Assembly (NCBI GenBank): GCA_963747375.1
Contig: CAVVFL010000011.1
Location: 248,001 to 312,000, forward strand
DNA length: 64,000 nt
Reading direction: 5' to 3'
Source of the DNA: Sva-07 sp963747375
Lineage (GTDB): Bacteria; Actinomycetota; Acidimicrobiia; Acidimicrobiales; Ilumatobacteraceae
Position 1 is the first letter of the stretch; each line of letters begins with the position of its first letter. The notes beneath the pieces are model-generated. The model searched no databases. It was given only the letters and a program-made list of their open reading frames with translations, and was not told where the DNA came from. Position numbers and translations under genes: made by a program. This document shows positions 1 to 8,887 of this stretch, piece after piece.

Positions 1-29
1 GAACGACGGGTCGGCGCACTGTCACTGGC

Positions 30-784
30 TCACTCGGCGTCGCTCGAGCTGCGGGCGCTGCGAGCCCGGAAGGCGACGAACACGCCGAGTCCGAGCACGA
101 CCGCAATCGACGCGACGAAGAACCAGGTACCGGTGTCCTGCGAGCCGTTCTTGTCGGTGACGTCCGTGGCGAGCTCGGTCGACGTCGGAGCCTCGGTCGA
201 CGCAACGGTCGACGCGGCCGTCGTCGGTGCGGAGGTCGTGGAAGGTGCCTCGGTGGTGACGGCGCGGTGGTGCGGCGCGGTGGTGCCAGGCGCGGTGGTG
301 GCAGGCGCGGTGGTCGTTGCGACCGGCCCGGTCAGCAGCAGGGCGGTGCCGGCTCCTCGGGTTCGGCGCCGGAATCATCGGTCGGTATCGCGATCCATCG
401 GATCTCGCCGACCTCGCACCGCTGCACGAACGGGAAGTAGATGGTGGTGTCCGGCGTCGGCGGGAGTGTCATCGTCACCGAGAACGTCCCTTCCTCGTCG
501 TCGGGGAGCGGCCCGCCGACGAAGGTGACGACGTCGCCGTCGATCGATCCCTCCCACCCGTCGATCTGATCGGGGCTCGCGTCGGTGACACCTTCGGGCA
601 GCCGCATGTCGAGCTGGATCGTGGGAGAACCGTCACAGCCGTGCTCGACCGTGAACGCCACCGACAGCGTCGAGCCCGCCTGGGCCTCGGTCGGATCGGG
701 GTCGATGTGGGCGAGCGCCGGCGACGCGATCGCGAGCGCGGCGAGCGCCGACGCGGTGGACAGCAGGAGGGTGCGACGAATCAT
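30..784 (-). CDS. YcnI-like (DUF1775) membrane-anchored copper protein, one frame break
   Basis: Exported protein of the YcnI/DUF1775 family, which binds copper outside the membrane. The start at 784 gives a clean signal peptide (MIRRTLLLSTASALAALA). Cleavage after ALA leaves a mature N-terminal His (HIDPDP), the copper ligand position known in YcnI. The DUF1775 domain covers about residues 25-140. A Thr/Ala/Pro-rich linker and one C-terminal membrane helix (FFVASIAVVLGLGVFVAF) with a short basic tail follow. The frame shifts by one base near 345-355, just after an EEPAPPCC-like stretch, and the tail resumes in another frame to a stop at 30. I read this as a sequencing error. A TACGAT box lies nine bases before the ATG. 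Copper partners such as CopC/CopD would lie left of the window and cannot be seen. Confidence 0.8.
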
Positions 785-793
785 GGCGGTCGA

Positions 794-799
794 ATCGTA
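794..799 (-). promoter_or_regulatory. TANNNT -10 box (TACGAT) of the DUF1775 gene
   Basis: On the minus strand TACGAT is followed by nine bases and then the ATG at 784. This spacing fits a leaderless transcript. Confidence 0.45.
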
Positions 800-836
800 G
801 GGCACAGCGTGCGGAGATCACTGCCGGCACCATCCG

Positions 837-842
837 TAGACT
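837..842 (+). promoter_or_regulatory. TANNNT -10 box (TAGACT) before the DUF305 gene
   Basis: TAGACT is followed by six bases and an ATG at 849. That ATG is out of frame with the DUF305 reading frame, so either a short frame error lies between 849 and 878 or the true start is the GTG at 878. Confidence 0.35.
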
Positions 843-877
843 CGTCCAATGCGTTCACTCACGGACTCGACGATCCG

Positions 878-1531
878 GTGTCACCGAGCACCGACGACGC
901 TGAGCAGACGATCTCCGACGAGGCGACGCAGAAGCTGCTGAAGGGCGTGGTCATCGCTCTTGCGGCGATCATCGTGATCGGACTCTTCGCCGGAGCGGCG
1001 ATCTGGGCACTCCAGGGCGACGACGAGTCACAGGCACCGATGAACGCCGTCGACGTCGGCTTCCTCCAGGACATGCTCGACCACCACGAGCAGGCGTTGC
1101 TGATCTCGAACCTCTACATCGACAACAACCCCGAGGGCGATGCCGTGCCGTACGCCGAGGAGGTCATCATGTTCCAGACCCGCGACATGGGCTGGATGCG
1201 CGACTGGCTGGCCGAGGAGGGGTACGCCCCGGGCGAGCCCGACCGGATCGCGATGCAGTGGATGAACGAGCCCGTCCCGGTCGCCGAGATGACCGGCATG
1301 CAGACGCCCGAGCGGCTCGCGGAACTCGCCGATGCGAGTGGCGCCGACGCCGACCGGCTGTTCTTCGAGATCATGACCGACCATCACCTCGGCGGCGTCC
1401 ACATGGCCGATCACGCCGCGGCCAACGGCGCCCGCCAGGAGATCATCGACTTCGCCGAAGCGGTCTCACGCAACCAGCGCATCGAAGTGGTCGAGTACGC
1501 AGGCGCCATGCACCGCCTCGGCCTCACCTGA
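878..1531 (+). CDS. DUF305 family membrane-anchored protein
   Basis: One N-terminal membrane helix (VVIALAAIIVIGLFAGAAIW, about residues 25-45) is followed by an extracytoplasmic DUF305 domain. The domain is rich in His and Met: MLDHHEQAL, then TDHHLGGVHMADHA near the C-terminus, the paired His motifs typical of the family. DUF305 proteins are ferritin-like bundles often linked to copper or other metal handling. That fits the divergent YcnI-like neighbour but does not prove it. The in-frame GTG at 878 is used as start. A promoter-like box points instead to an ATG at 849 in another frame, so the extreme N-terminus is uncertain. The gene converges on pcrA across a pair of palindromes. Confidence 0.8.
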   Translation: MSPSTDDAEQTISDEATQKLLKGVVIALAAIIVIGLFAGAAIWALQGDDESQAPMNAVDVGFLQDMLDHHEQALLISNLYIDNNPEGDAVPYAEEVIMFQTRDMGWMRDWLAEEGYAPGEPDRIAMQWMNEPVPVAEMTGMQTPERLAELADASGADADRLFFEIMTDHHLGGVHMADHAAANGARQEIIDFAEAVSRNQRIEVVEYAGAMHRLGLT

Positions 1532-1547
1532 CCGCCGCCAACCCGCC

Positions 1548-1653
1548 GAGCGATGAGCGAAGGCCCGGATACCGGCTGCTCGCTCATCGCCTCGTGGTTC
1601 ACCCCGAGCGATGAGCGAACGGCCCGGATACCGGCGCTCGCTCATCGCTCGGG
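1548..1653. repeat. Tandem pair of GATGAGCG palindromes between convergent genes
   Basis: Two near-identical palindromic units lie at 1548-1593 and 1606-1653. In the second, GAGCGATGAGCGA (1606-1618) pairs perfectly with TCGCTCATCGCTC (1638-1650), around a GC-rich core containing CCGGATACCGG. The pair sits between the DUF305 stop and the pcrA stop. It could act as a bidirectional terminator, but the tandem arrangement and the related pair at 16334-16438 mark it as a dispersed repeat family. Confidence 0.75.
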
Positions 1654-1658
1654 TGAGG

Positions 1659-4078
1659 TCAGCGCTTCTTGAGGGGGGCCCAGGCGAGGGCGAGGTGCTT
1701 GGTGCCAGCGCCGGGGAAGTTGATGGTGGCCTCGGCCTTCTCGCCGGTGCCGGAGATGTCGATGATCACGCCGTCACCGAACGCGGGATGCTCGACGTCG
1801 TCGCCGATGCGCAGCCCGAGATCCTGGCTGTTCGACGGCGTCGGTGCGGGCTTCGAGCCGGATCGGATCGCCGCTTCGACCACGCGGTCGCGATGCGCGT
1901 CCTGATCGGCCTTCGCGTCGAGGATGTCGGCGTTGATGTCACGTCCGCCACCACCACTCCCCCGCCGGTATGCGGGCGGGTCGCCGTAGTCGGAGTCGCT
2001 GCGGCGCCGGTAGCTCTGACGGCCGTAGCTCGATCGGCCCGTGACGTTGCCCTTCGACTCGATGAGGTGCGCGGGGATCTCGTCGAAGAACCGTGACGGC
2101 GGGTTGTACTGCGTGGAACCGAAGAGCTGGCGGCTCCAGGCGTGCGACATGTACAGCCGCTGCATCGCACGGGTGATGCCGACGTAGGCGAGGCGCCGCT
2201 CCTCCTCCATCTCCGACGGGCTCGGTGAGCGCGCGGATGTGCGGGAAGATCCCTTCCTCCACGCCGACGAGGAACACCACCGGGAACTCCAGACCCTTCG
2301 CCGAGTGCAGGGTCAGCAGCACCACTTGATCTTCGACTTCGCCGTCGGGCAGGTCGTCGGTGTCGGCGACGAGCGCGACCTGTTCGAGGAACTCGTCCAT
2401 CACGGTGAACTCGCGGGCCGAGCCGACGAGTTCACCCAGGTTCTCGATGCGGCTGTGCGCCTCGACCGTGTCCTCGGCTTCGAGTTCGGACAGATAGCCG
2501 GACCCGTCGATGGCCGCCTGGAGCACGTCGCCAGGGCCCTGATCGGGGTCGGCGGCGACGAGTGGCCACGTGATCGAGCAGATCGACGAACGATGCGATC
2601 CCGCGGATGGCGGGCCCGGTGACGCCGGCCTCGTCGGCGCGGCGGAGGGCGTCGACGAACGCGATCCCCTCTGTCGCCGCGAACGCGTCGAGCTTGGTGA
2701 CGCTCGCATCACCGACGCCGCGCTTGGGCACGTTGAGCACCCGCTTCACGCTCACCTCGTCGACCGGGTTCACGACGGCCTTCAGATAGGCCATTGCGTC
2801 CTTGATCTCGCGCCGGTCGTAGAACCGCGTGCCGCCGACCACCTTGTACGGCACGCCGAGGCGCATGAACGCCTCCTCGATCACCCGCGACTGCGCGTTG
2901 GTGCGGTAGAGCACCGCCATCTCGCGGAAGTTGATGGCGTCGTCGGCGTGGAGCTGCCGAGCTGTGCCCGCCACCCACGTGGCCTCGTCGCCCTCGTCCT
3001 CGGCGTGGTAGCGAACGATGCGCTCGCCCTCGCCGCTGTCGGTCCACAACGACTTCGGCTTGCGCTCGACGTTGTTGTCGATGACAGCGTTGGCTGCGTC
3101 GAGGATGGTCTGGGTGCTGCGGTAGTTCTGGTCGAGGATCACCGTGGTGACGTCGGGGAATGCCTCCTCGAAGTCGATGATGTTGCGGAAGTCCGCGCCG
3201 CGAAACCGGTACACGCTTTGGTCGGTGTCACCCACCACGCAGACGTTGCGGTGGCCGTCGGCGAGGAGGAGCACCATCTCGTTCTGGGCCCGGTTGGTGT
3301 CCTGGTACTCGTCGACGAGGATGTGCTGGAAGCGTTGGCGGTAGTGCTCGAGCACGTCGGGGTGTTCGCGGAACAGCTTCACGGTGTTGGTGAGCAGGTC
3401 GTCGAAGTCCATCGCCCCGGCCTTGAGCAGGCGGGCCTGGTATTCCGCGTACACGTCGGCGTGCTTGCGGTCGAAGATGTTCTGCGCCCGGCGCTGCGCT
3501 TCCTCGGGGTCGACGAGTTCGTTCTTCCAGAGGCTGATGATGCCGTGCACGCCACGGGGCGTGAAGCGCTTGGCGTCGAGGCCGAGGTCGCGGATCACGT
3601 AGCCGGTGAGGCGATTCGAGTCGGCCGAGTCGTAGATCGAGAACTGGCGGGGATAGCCGAGCAGGTCGCCATTCGCGCGCAGGATGCGCACGCACGCGGA
3701 GTGGAAGGTCGACACCCACATCGTCTTGACGACCGGGCCGACGAGCGCCCCCACACGCTCGCGCATCTCGGCGGCGGCCTTGTTCGTGAACGTGATCGCC
3801 AGGATCTTCGACGGGTGCACGCCCATGTGGATGAGGTGGGCGATGCGGTGCGTGAGCACCCGGGTCTTGCCCGATCCGGCGCCGGCGATGACGAGCAGTG
3901 GGCCGGATTCGTGGACGACGGCGTCGAGCTGGTCTGGGTTGAGGCCCTCGGCGAATGGCGACGGTCCGCGATCGGTGCCGCCGTCGAAGGGTCCGCGCAC
4001 GGCACCGGACGACTCGTCGGCGGACGCACTGTCGGCGGGATGGGGGATGTCCTCGGCGAACAGTTCGTCGTCAGTCAT
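1659..4078 (-). CDS. pcrA: ATP-dependent DNA helicase PcrA/UvrD, two frame breaks
   Basis: Superfamily 1A 3'-5' DNA helicase for nucleotide excision repair and clearing of replication conflicts. All motifs are readable in order from the N-terminus: Walker A GAGSGKTRVLTHRI, motif II VDEYQDTNRAQ, motif III VVGDTDQSVYRFRGAD, motif IV DQNYRST, motif V TLHSAKGLEFPVV, and motif VI EEERRLAYVGITRAM. A basic tail ends in KKR. Length is about 805 codons, usual for PcrA. One extra base near 2571 (after VDLLDHV) and one near 2219 (after ALTEP) break the frame, but the sequence continues without loss. An essential gene with two such breaks argues for read errors rather than decay. The start at 4078 has TAGAGT nine bases upstream. 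Confidence 0.92.
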
Positions 4079-4087
4079 GTCGTGTCC

Positions 4088-4093
4088 ACTCTA
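4088..4093 (-). promoter_or_regulatory. TANNNT -10 box (TAGAGT) of pcrA
   Basis: TAGAGT on the minus strand lies nine bases before the pcrA ATG, consistent with a leaderless start. Confidence 0.4.
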
Positions 4094-4154
4094 GAGATCG
4101 GGTGTGACAGCGACTCGAAGCACCGGCCGTCCGCTGACGTGGTTCACTTTGACG

Positions 4155-4805
4155 ATGGACTACACCGACGTCACCCCCGAGGAGTTCGGCGAACTCGACG
4201 GCCTCGACGACTGGCGAGTCGTTCTCGATTCGATCCACGCCACGTTCAATGCACCGGACTACCTCGCCGCCGCCGACCTGGTGAGGACGATCGCCGAGAT
4301 CGCCGAGACACACGTCCACCACCCGGATGTCGAGCTGCGCTACCCGGGTCGCGTCCATGTCGCGCTGACGACGCACGCGACCGGCGGACTGACCACATCG
4401 GACATCGACGTCGCCAGGGCGATCTCGGCCGCGGCCGCGAAGGCCACCGCATCGTCGGATCCCTCGAGCACGCGGGCAATGGAGTTCGGCATCGACACGA
4501 TGGACGCCGACCGCATCCGACCGTTCTGGGCGGCCGTGCTCGGCTACGACGACCGCGGCGGTTACCTGGTCGACCCGATGGGGATCGGCCCGTCGGTGTG
4601 GTTCCAGCTGATGACCGACCCGCGGACCGAACGCAACCGGATCCACATCGACGTGATCGTGCCGCACGACGTCGCCGAACAGCGGGTGGCCGACGCACTT
4701 GGCGCCGGTGGCGTGCTGGTGAGCGACAAGTACGCCCGATCGTGGTGGGTGCTCGCCGACGCCGACGGCAACGAGGCCTGTGTCAGCACCTGGCAGGACC
4801 GCTGA
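4155..4805 (+). CDS. Fusion of a pterin-4a-carbinolamine dehydratase-like domain and a VOC/glyoxalase domain
   Basis: Residues 1-100 match the pterin-4a-carbinolamine dehydratase (PCD/DCoH) fold. The EETHVHHP-type His-His-Pro signature appears as ETHVHHPDVELRYPGRVHVA, followed by LTTHATGGLT. Residues 115-215 are a VOC (glyoxalase/bleomycin-resistance) domain starting MEFGIDTMDADRIRPFW and ending ADADGNEACVSTW. PCD enzymes dehydrate a 4a-hydroxypterin; the VOC substrate cannot be read from sequence. No aromatic amino acid hydroxylase lies nearby, so the domain may not act in pterin recycling. I place the start at ATG 4155, where PCD homology begins. A GTG at 4104 would add 17 residues. The gene is divergent from pcrA and followed by a strong hairpin. 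Confidence 0.75.
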   Translation: MDYTDVTPEEFGELDGLDDWRVVLDSIHATFNAPDYLAAADLVRTIAEIAETHVHHPDVELRYPGRVHVALTTHATGGLTTSDIDVARAISAAAAKATASSDPSSTRAMEFGIDTMDADRIRPFWAAVLGYDDRGGYLVDPMGIGPSVWFQLMTDPRTERNRIHIDVIVPHDVAEQRVADALGAGGVLVSDKYARSWWVLADADGNEACVSTWQDR

Positions 4806-4827
4806 CCCGCCGCCAGGCGTGATGGCT

Positions 4828-4882
4828 GCAGTTCTCTGCGGAATAGGTCTCGAGGGCTGGAACTCATTCCGCAGAGAATTGC
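4828..4882. repeat. Long intergenic palindrome, 17-bp arms and 21-nt loop
   Basis: GCAGTTCTCTGCGGAAT (4828-4844) pairs with ATTCCGCAGAGAATTGC (4866-4882), with a single G-U wobble. The loop is 21 nt. It lies between two plus-strand genes. It could terminate the upstream gene, yet there is no T-run. The arms are richer in A+T than the surroundings. Confidence 0.65.
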
Positions 4883-4957
4883 GGGCGACCACCTCGACGC
4901 CGACTGTTCCGTGACCTCCCTTCGTGCTCCCCTGCGCAGGGGTGGAACAATCGCCCG

Positions 4958-6031
4958 ATGTTGCTGACCGAGCTGACCATGTCCGCCGTCGATTTCGAGG
5001 CGACGACCGGCTGGGCGGCCAAACCCGAGGGCATGTGCAAGGGCGCCGTGTGCGTGCCGGCGCCGGGCGCGGTGACGAACGGGACGATCGATGTCGAGGC
5101 CGTTGCCGGCCGCCTCGGCATGGCACTCGTCGAGGACGCCGACCACGGTGTCTGGGCGCTCGGGCCGGAGAGCGGCGGGCGAGCACTGACCACCGCGGTG
5201 GCGCCCGAGCTGGAACTGCCGGACGCCGACGGCAACCCGTTCAAACTCTCGGCGATGCACGGCCGCAAGGTGCTGCTCGTCGCGTGGGCGTCGTGGTGAG
5301 GCTGCCGTGACGACCTGCCCGTGTGGCAGGCACTCCACGAAGAACTCGAACCGCTCGGCCTGAGCGTCGTCACCGTCGCTCTCGACTTCGACCCCGCCAA
5401 GGCGCGTCCGTGGATCGACGCGGCCGCGGCCACGCATCCGTCGCTGATCGACAGCGAGCACCGCGTCGACGAGCTGTTCGGCATCTCCAACGTGCCGATG
5501 GCTGTCTGGATCGACGAGACCGGCACGTTGGTCCGGCCGGCCGAAGGAGCGTCGATCCAGGTGAGCCCGCTGCGCTCGATGGAGGTCCCCGCCGATCTTC
5601 CCGAACGGACGCGGCAGGTCCTCACCGAGATGAAGAACTTCCCCGACACCGCCGAGGCGTACCGGGCAGCGATCGTCGACTGGGCGAACCGTGGCGCGGA
5701 CAGCCCGTACGCGCTGTCGCCCGAGGAGGTCGTCGAGCGTTCGCAACCCCGCTCGGCCGATCACAGCCGGGCTGCCGCGTGCTTCGAGCTCGGACACCAC
5801 CTCCACGTGCATGGCGATCACGACGCGGCGATCTCGTGGTGGAAGGAGGCGCACACGCTCTTCCCCGAGAACTGGACCTACAAGCGCCAGGCCTGGACGC
5901 TGGAGTCGACCCCCGAGGGTGGGGACTCCGACAAGGCCCAGGAGGTGCAGGCCATCTACGGCACGTCATGGAGCGACGAATTCCTGCGCATGGGTGGCGG
6001 CGCCGCCTACGTCATCGCCCCCGACCTCTGA
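4958..6031 (+). CDS. Redoxin-domain selenoprotein; in-frame TGA (Sec114) in WASW-U-GCR
   Basis: Thioredoxin-fold (AhpC/TlpA-like) protein of 357 residues read through an in-frame TGA at 5297-5299. Before the TGA the frame gives a Cys-containing N-terminal region (EGMCKGAVCVPAPG), an entry strand (ELPDADGNPFKLSAMHGRK) and VLLVAWASW. After it, GCRDDLPVWQALHEEL and the rest of the redoxin domain continue in the same frame, through NVPMAVWID with its cis-Pro, to an alpha-helical C-terminal part with a TPR-like segment (HVHGDHDAAISWWKEAHTLFP). The TGA falls exactly where relatives of this family carry the active-site Cys of W-C-G-C. A hairpin beginning 14 bases after the TGA meets bacterial SECIS rules. 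Redoxin-type selenoproteins are known in bacteria, so this is a new instance rather than a new family. selA, selB, selC and selD are not in the window. The alternative, a nonsense substitution of TGC, is possible but unlike the other errors here, which are indels. Confidence 0.8.
5300..5333 (+). promoter_or_regulatory. Putative bacterial SECIS element
   Basis: Stem CCTGCC (5314-5319) pairs perfectly with GGCAGG (5325-5330) around the loop CGTGT. A lower GTG (5307-5309) pairs with CAC (5331-5333) across an ACGA bulge. The loop starts 20 nt after the TGA and has G as its second base. Both features match the consensus for SelB-binding hairpins in bacterial selenoprotein mRNAs. Confidence 0.65.
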
Positions 6032-6051
6032 AGCCCACCCGCGCCCTGCCA

Positions 6052-6096
6052 TCTCGTGAACAAGTTCTCGGTCAGGACGAGGAGTTGTTCACGAGA
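6052..6096. terminator. Long palindrome between convergent genes, 12-bp arms and 21-nt loop
   Basis: TCTCGTGAACAA (6052-6063) pairs perfectly with TTGTTCACGAGA (6085-6096). It separates the selenoprotein gene from the ABC-F gene on the opposite strand, so a bidirectional terminator role is plausible. Loop length equals that of the hairpin at 4828-4882. Confidence 0.5.
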
Positions 6097-6117
6097 ACGC
6101 TCGGCGGGGCGGCGCGG

Positions 6118-7902
6118 TCAGCCGTGCTGGAGTTCGGCGAGTTCGAGCCAGCGTGACTCGAGCTCGTCGAGTTCGGCCTGCGCCGCGGCGAGATCTGAGC
6201 CGAGGGAGTGCAACTCAGCGTGATCGGTGAGCCCGGCGAGCTGCTCGGTCAGCTGATCGACGCGCTTCTGGGCCTTCACCATTGCCTGCTCGGTCTCACG
6301 GAGTTGCCGACCGACCGTGTACTGACTCGGCGCCCCCTTCGGCTTCGGAGCCGCCGCAACCTTGGGCACCGTCGAAGCCACCTTCGGCTTCGGAGCAGCA
6401 CCCGATCGTTCGGCCAACCAACCCGACACACCACCGGGGACGCGACGCACCGAACCACCCGGGTCGATGGCGAGCACGTGGTCGGCAACGCGGTCGAGAA
6501 ACGCCCGATCGTGACTGGCGACGACGAGGGCGCCGGGCCAGTCGTCGAGGAACGCCTCGAGCGAACGCAGCGTGTCGAGGTCGAGGTCGTTGGTCGGTTC
6601 GTCGAGAATCAGCAGGTTCGGCTCGGTCGCCAGCACCATCACCAGGTGCAGGCGTCGTCGCTCGCCGCCGGACAGCATCCTGACCGGCGCGTACTGCGCC
6701 GTGCTGTCGAACCAGAACCGCTCCAGCAGCGCGCGGTCGCGATGGTCGGGCTCGCGGTGCGGACCGGCGACCAGCTCGCGCACGACGGCGTTCGGGTCGA
6801 GGTCGGACGCATGCTGGTCGGCGAATCCGACCACGACGGTCTTGCCCCGTTTCACCGTTCCGGCCACCGGTTCGGCCCGCCCGGCGATGATGTCGAGCAG
6901 CGTCGACTTGCCGGAGCCGTTCGGCCCGACGACCGCCAACCGCGCGCCGGGCTCGATCAGCAGGTCGACATCTTCGAACACCGTCAGTTCGTCGGGCGTC
7001 CCGACGTTGAATCGCTGCGCCACGCCTTCCATCTCGACGACCTGATTGCCCAACCGGGCCGTACCGCCACCGAGTTGCAGGTCACTCCCGCGCACCCCGA
7101 CCGGCGCCGGGCCGCCCGACACGATCTCATTGGCCGAGCGCAGCCGGGCCTTGGGCTTGGTGGAACGCGCCGGTGCTCCGCGGCGCAGCCAGGCGAGTTC
7201 CTTGCGGGCCAGGATCTTGCGGGTCGACTCCTCTTGGACCTCGCGGTCGATGCGCTCGGCCCGAGCATCGAGGTACGTGGCGTAGGCACTCGACCCTGAC
7301 GCGGCCTGATGGACGAAACAACGGCCACCGTCGAGCTCGACGACCTTGCTCGGGCCGACCGCAGTGGTCAGGCGGTCGAGGGCGTGGCGGTCGTGGGTGA
7401 CGAGCACGAGAGCAGAGTTCATCTTCACGAGTCGCGATTCGAGCCACTCGATCGCTTCGAGATCGAGATGGTTGGTCGGCTCGTCGAGTACGACCATGTC
7501 GTGGTCGCCGTGCTCGTCGTCGGCGAGCATCCTGGCGAGCGCCACCCGCTTGGCCTGGCCGCCCGACAGTTCGTTCGTGCGCCGATCGAGGAGGGGCTGC
7601 ACACCGAGCTTGGAGGCCACGGCGGCCACTTCCCACGAGTCGCCGAGGAACTCGCGAACCGTGCCCGGCGGGAGCACCGGGTCCTGCTCCAGCGAGGCGA
7701 TCCGCACACCCCGCCCGAAGCGCACGTCGCCCTCGTCGGGCTGCAGCACGCCGGTCATGATCTTCAACAACGTGGTCTTGCCGGAACCGTTGACACCGAC
7801 CACCGCGATCCGGTCTCCGGTCGAGACGGTGACGGCGACATCCTCGAACAGCACCTTGTCGGGTTGGGCCATTCCCACACCGGCCAGGTCGACGCAGATC
7901 AC
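6118..7902 (-). CDS. ABC-F family ATPase (Uup/EttA-type translation factor)
   Basis: Soluble protein of about 594 residues with two ABC ATPase domains and no membrane segments, hence ABC-F. Domain 1 has VGVNGSGKTT, signature LSGGQAKRVALARML and LDEPTNHLDLEAI. Domain 2 has VGPNGSGKSTLLD, LSGGERRRLHLVMVL and ILDEPTNDLDLDT. Linker helices lie between them. The C-terminus is a predicted coiled coil (LRETEQAMVKAQKRVDQL and ELDELESRWLELAEL), as in Uup. ABC-F proteins act on the ribosome or on branched DNA intermediates, and some give antibiotic resistance. The linker alone does not decide which applies. GTG 7902 is preferred over the TTG at 7908. The gene is intact. Confidence 0.88.
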   Translation of the reverse strand: MICVDLAGVGMAQPDKVLFEDVAVTVSTGDRIAVVGVNGSGKTTLLKIMTGVLQPDEGDVRFGRGVRIASLEQDPVLPPGTVREFLGDSWEVAAVASKLGVQPLLDRRTNELSGGQAKRVALARMLADDEHGDHDMVVLDEPTNHLDLEAIEWLESRLVKMNSALVLVTHDRHALDRLTTAVGPSKVVELDGGRCFVHQAASGSSAYATYLDARAERIDREVQEESTRKILARKELAWLRRGAPARSTKPKARLRSANEIVSGGPAPVGVRGSDLQLGGGTARLGNQVVEMEGVAQRFNVGTPDELTVFEDVDLLIEPGARLAVVGPNGSGKSTLLDIIAGRAEPVAGTVKRGKTVVVGFADQHASDLDPNAVVRELVAGPHREPDHRDRALLERFWFDSTAQYAPVRMLSGGERRRLHLVMVLATEPNLLILDEPTNDLDLDTLRSLEAFLDDWPGALVVASHDRAFLDRVADHVLAIDPGGSVRRVPGGVSGWLAERSGAAPKPKVASTVPKVAAAPKPKGAPSQYTVGRQLRETEQAMVKAQKRVDQLTEQLAGLTDHAELHSLGSDLAAAQAELDELESRWLELAELQHG

Positions 7903-7933
7903 GGCCAAGACGCTACGGCCCCCCGCAACGATT

Positions 7934-7946
7934 GGTGTCGGACACC
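7934..7946. repeat. Short palindrome GGTGTCGGACACC
   Basis: Perfect 6-bp arms with a single central base. The same 13-mer occurs at 29221-29233, at the mftE/mftF junction. Here it lies upstream of the ABC-F start and downstream of the next minus-strand gene. Confidence 0.55.
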
Positions 7947-7986
7947 GATCGTCACAGGGGGCTCGTGAGCGGGAGGCTGGGAGAGA

Positions 7987-8718
7987 TCAATCGGCGACAG
8001 GTGCGTCGATGGGAGCGTCGTCGCCGTTGGGGCCACCGCGCTCGGGTCGACCGTTGTTGACCATGTCGGTGATCCTGGTGGTTGCGTCGGCCAGCTTCTG
8101 GTCGGCCTCGGTCTGGTCCATCCGGCCGTCGGTGACGGCCTGGTCGAGATGCGTCTTGGCCTCGGCGACGAGTGCATCGACGACCGTCTGCGGATCGACA
8201 CCCTGTGCCGTCGCGATCTCGGCGAGCGTCGAGCCGTCACGCAGTTGCGTCATGAGTTCCTGGGGGTCGAGCTTCAGCAGATCGGTCACGGCCTGCGAGG
8301 CGTCGCCGAATCCACGTCCGAAGGGACCGCCGTGGCGACCACCCGGACCGCCATGGCCCCCCTCGCCGAACTCGCCGCGGTCGGGACGGCTGGCGACGAG
8401 CTGCTCGACGACGGCGTCGGCCTGTTCGGCCGTGATCGTCTCGGCGTCGACGAGCGGTTGCAGATCCTCGCGCAGGCGAGTTCCCATCTCCGGAGCGTCT
8501 GGCGGTGTGGCCGGATCGGCGGGGATCGGCGGATCGTTCTCGTCGGTCTGCTGCACGAGGGCGGCGGGTGCCACCGATGTGGTGTCGGACGCAGCGCTGG
8601 AGAGGCCTGGTACGCCGAACACGAGTCCGGCAGCCGTTCCGGCGAGGAGCCCGCCGGCCAGTCCGATTGTCAATCCCCGGCGTCCGCCGGCCTTCGGTGA
8701 GTTCGTCTCGTTGCTCAT
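7987..8718 (-). CDS. Secreted or membrane-anchored helical protein of unknown function
   Basis: Not assigned to a named family. The ATG at 8718 is preceded by a purine-rich AAGGGA that serves as ribosome binding site. The N-terminus is short and polar, then a hydrophobic segment (GLTIGLAGGLLAGTAAGLVFG, about residues 15-35) acts as signal or anchor. A disordered Pro/Asp stretch and a Gly/His-rich patch (GEGGHGGPGGRHGGPFGRG, about residues 125-145) follow. Three helical segments then repeat a theme: an AEQADAVVEQLVAS unit, then TLAEIATAQGVDPQTVVDAL, then QTEADQKLADATTRITDMV. Such repeats are common in exported actinobacterial proteins of unknown role. Confidence 0.7.
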   Translation of the reverse strand: MSNETNSPKAGGRRGLTIGLAGGLLAGTAAGLVFGVPGLSSAASDTTSVAPAALVQQTDENDPPIPADPATPPDAPEMGTRLREDLQPLVDAETITAEQADAVVEQLVASRPDRGEFGEGGHGGPGGRHGGPFGRGFGDASQAVTDLLKLDPQELMTQLRDGSTLAEIATAQGVDPQTVVDALVAEAKTHLDQAVTDGRMDQTEADQKLADATTRITDMVNNGRPERGGPNGDDAPIDAPVAD

Positions 8719-8887
8719 GGTGTCGTTCCCTTCAACAGTCGGTCGGCGACGGGTTCGCCGCTGACGGAACTCATGGTGATCGGCCTCGGTGAAGATCATG
8801 CCGGAGCCATGTAAGGCCACGGGTGAGGAGATCGGCAAGGGACGGTTCAGGCGGGGAGAGGTACGGCGTCGGATGTCGCGTGCGACG

